A DNA stretch of 64,000 bases from Mesorhizobium sp. Root554. Its GTDB lineage: Bacteria; Pseudomonadota; Alphaproteobacteria; Rhizobiales; Rhizobiaceae. The notes under the pieces were generated by a model, which was given only the letters and a program-made list of their open reading frames with translations, ran no database searches and was not told the DNA's origin. Shown here in pieces: positions 62,953 through 64,000 of this stretch. The stretch covers positions 389,317 to 453,316 of the forward strand of contig NZ_LMGA01000001.1 in the NCBI RefSeq assembly GCF_001427025.1, given 5' to 3'. The position numbers and the translations under genes are program-made. The number at the start of each line of letters is the position of its first letter. Position 1 is the stretch's first letter.

Positions 62953-64000
62953 TTAGAAGTCGCGCTGGAAGCGAACGAAGCCGCTGAAGAAGCCGTCGCC
63001 GAAGTTGTCGCCGGGGCCGTTGAAGGCGCTGAGGAAGTCAGCACCGTCACCATCGAACTTGTTATAGTTCAGGCTGGTCTTGACCAGGAAGCCGGGAACG
63101 ACGGTGTAGTCGATCGTGGTACCGACGCGCCAGAAGTTCAGGTCCGCACCAGGAGCAAAGTCTTCGAGGAACGCGACATTGTTGATGTAGACGACGCCGA
63201 GCGAAGCAGCCAGCTTCTCGTTGAAGGTGTGCTTGTACTCAGCCTGCAACGACCACTCACCCGAGGCCGGGATGCTGTTGCGGTAAGCTGCGCCGGCAGC
63301 AGTGGCTGCTGCCAGGTAGCCACCAAAGTCGCCACCAAGAACGTATGTTCCGCCGGAAGCCCAATAGCCGCCAACCGACAGCTTGTCGGCATCGGAGAAG
63401 GAATAAGCGGCCAGAACCTTGATCACGCCTTCTTCGGTGTCGTTGTCGTAAGCGCCGTAGAGGCCGAGGGCCAGCGGGCCAGCGGCATACTGGATGTTGG
63501 CCGAGACGTTCGGAACGAAGTCCGCGCCATTATCGAGGCCGGGAGTGTCAAAGGCGCCAGCGCCGGAGATCACGTCGCCATCGTCATCGAGCGAGATGGT
63601 GGCCGAGAAGCCGTTGCCGCCGTTGAAGGTGTACTGCACGACGTTGAAGGTGCCGTCGCCCAGAAGGTCCTGCTCGCCGCCGAAGTCGAAGTCGAAGGCA
63701 TTGGAGGCGCGACCGATGGTCAGGCCGCCGAGCGACAGATAGGCCTTGTCGAGCTGAACCGTCGAGCCGTGCGACAGACGGGCGTCGAGGAAGGCGCGCA
63801 GGGTGCCGAGCTCGGTTTCGGTGCGGGCGTCGAGCTGCACCGAGAAGATGGCCTGCTTCTGCCAGCCGTAGTCGGACTCGCCGCGGGCGACACCGGCAAG
63901 GGTATCGATTTCAAACTCGTTGCCCATGTTGACCTGATAACGCATGAAGCCGCCGACGCGCAGGCAGGTCTCGGTGCCGGGGATGTAGTAGAAGCCCGCG
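62953..64000 (-). CDS. Porin, Rhizobiales Omp2b type (5' end beyond the window)
   Basis: The C-terminal 349 residues of an outer-membrane porin; the frame stays open through the window edge with FYYIPGTETCLRVGGF, the standard segment after the signal peptide and coiled-coil region. Alternating beta strands, the constriction-loop-like Gly/Asp-rich part, and the final Phe (FVRFQRDF) needed for BAM insertion are present. It forms a trimeric channel for small solutes. It should be highly expressed; the strong terminator follows 17 bp after the stop. Confidence 0.93.
   Translation of the reverse strand, partial: AGFYYIPGTETCLRVGGFMRYQVNMGNEFEIDTLAGVARGESDYGWQKQAIFSVQLDARTETELGTLRAFLDARLSHGSTVQLDKAYLSLGGLTIGRASNAFDFDFGGEQDLLGDGTFNVVQYTFNGGNGFSATISLDDDGDVISGAGAFDTPGLDNGADFVPNVSANIQYAAGPLALGLYGAYDNDTEEGVIKVLAAYSFSDADKLSVGGYWASGGTYVLGGDFGGYLAAATAAGAAYRNSIPASGEWSLQAEYKHTFNEKLAASLGVVYINNVAFLEDFAPGADLNFWRVGTTIDYTVVPGFLVKTSLNYNKFDGDGADFLSAFNGPGDNFGDGFFSGFVRFQRDF

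Overview
The window is GC-rich chromosomal DNA from an alphaproteobacterium of the order Rhizobiales, most likely a Mesorhizobium/Phyllobacteriaceae-type organism. This rests on protein families and gene order recognised by eye: a Rhizobiales porin, DUF1491/DUF2336/DUF1254/DUF1214 proteins, a FeuN-FeuP-FeuQ module, the cycHJKL (ccmIEFH) operon, and the order degP - response regulator - histidine kinase - glnE - PleC-like kinase. No rRNA, tRNA, CRISPR array, transposase or integrase was seen.

Layout. 1-5367: end of a peptidoglycan-binding-domain gene, DUF1491, DUF2336, a 61-aa protein, a DUF1254/DUF1214 membrane pair, and a class A penicillin-binding protein. 5368-20140: a complete-looking gene transfer agent (GTA) structural cluster of the Rhodobacter capsulatus RcGTA type, from small terminase to the 1296-aa tip protein, closed by a small membrane protein. 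A promoter-like sequence with a 13-bp palindrome precedes it, and a strong intrinsic terminator sits just after the capsid gene. 20247-23244: FeuN-like periplasmic protein, FeuP response regulator, FeuQ kinase and a lipoprotein. 23321-27333: cytochrome c maturation operon. 27472-37197: DegP protease, a second two-component system, GlnE, an EF-hand protein and a PleC-like kinase. 37373-46404: aminopeptidase N, an orphan form-II CoxL-type molybdoenzyme subunit, a DMT exporter, an XRE/MmyB-like regulator facing a small membrane protein, a family-4-like uracil-DNA glycosylase and a hypothetical protein. 46595-54832: ETF-ubiquinone oxidoreductase, two DUF922 paralogues flanking an endonuclease/exonuclease/phosphatase-family gene, AMP nucleosidase, several small secreted or membrane proteins, and a YitT membrane protein. 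54829-60872: a leucine-catabolism operon (TetR regulator, isovaleryl-CoA dehydrogenase, methylcrotonyl-CoA carboxylase beta, DUF1993, carboxylase alpha, then yitT). 61043-64000: a histidine-phosphatase-like protein without its RHG motif, a HisC-like aminotransferase and the 3' part of a porin gene.

How the genes work together. The GTA block encodes DNA packaging, a T=3-like/HK97-fold head, connector, short-tape-measure tail and a cell-wall-active tip; the many ATGA/TTGA stop-start overlaps point to one translationally coupled transcript. The leucine operon yields FADH2-derived electrons from isovaleryl-CoA dehydrogenase that pass through ETF to the ETF-ubiquinone oxidoreductase encoded about 12 kb away. 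DegP, FeuPQ, the second two-component system and the PleC-like kinase make the centre of the window rich in envelope and cell-cycle signalling.

All calls come from reading the sequence and from memory of protein families; no database search was run. Start codons were moved from the longest open frame where a ribosome-binding site or family N-terminus argued for it.
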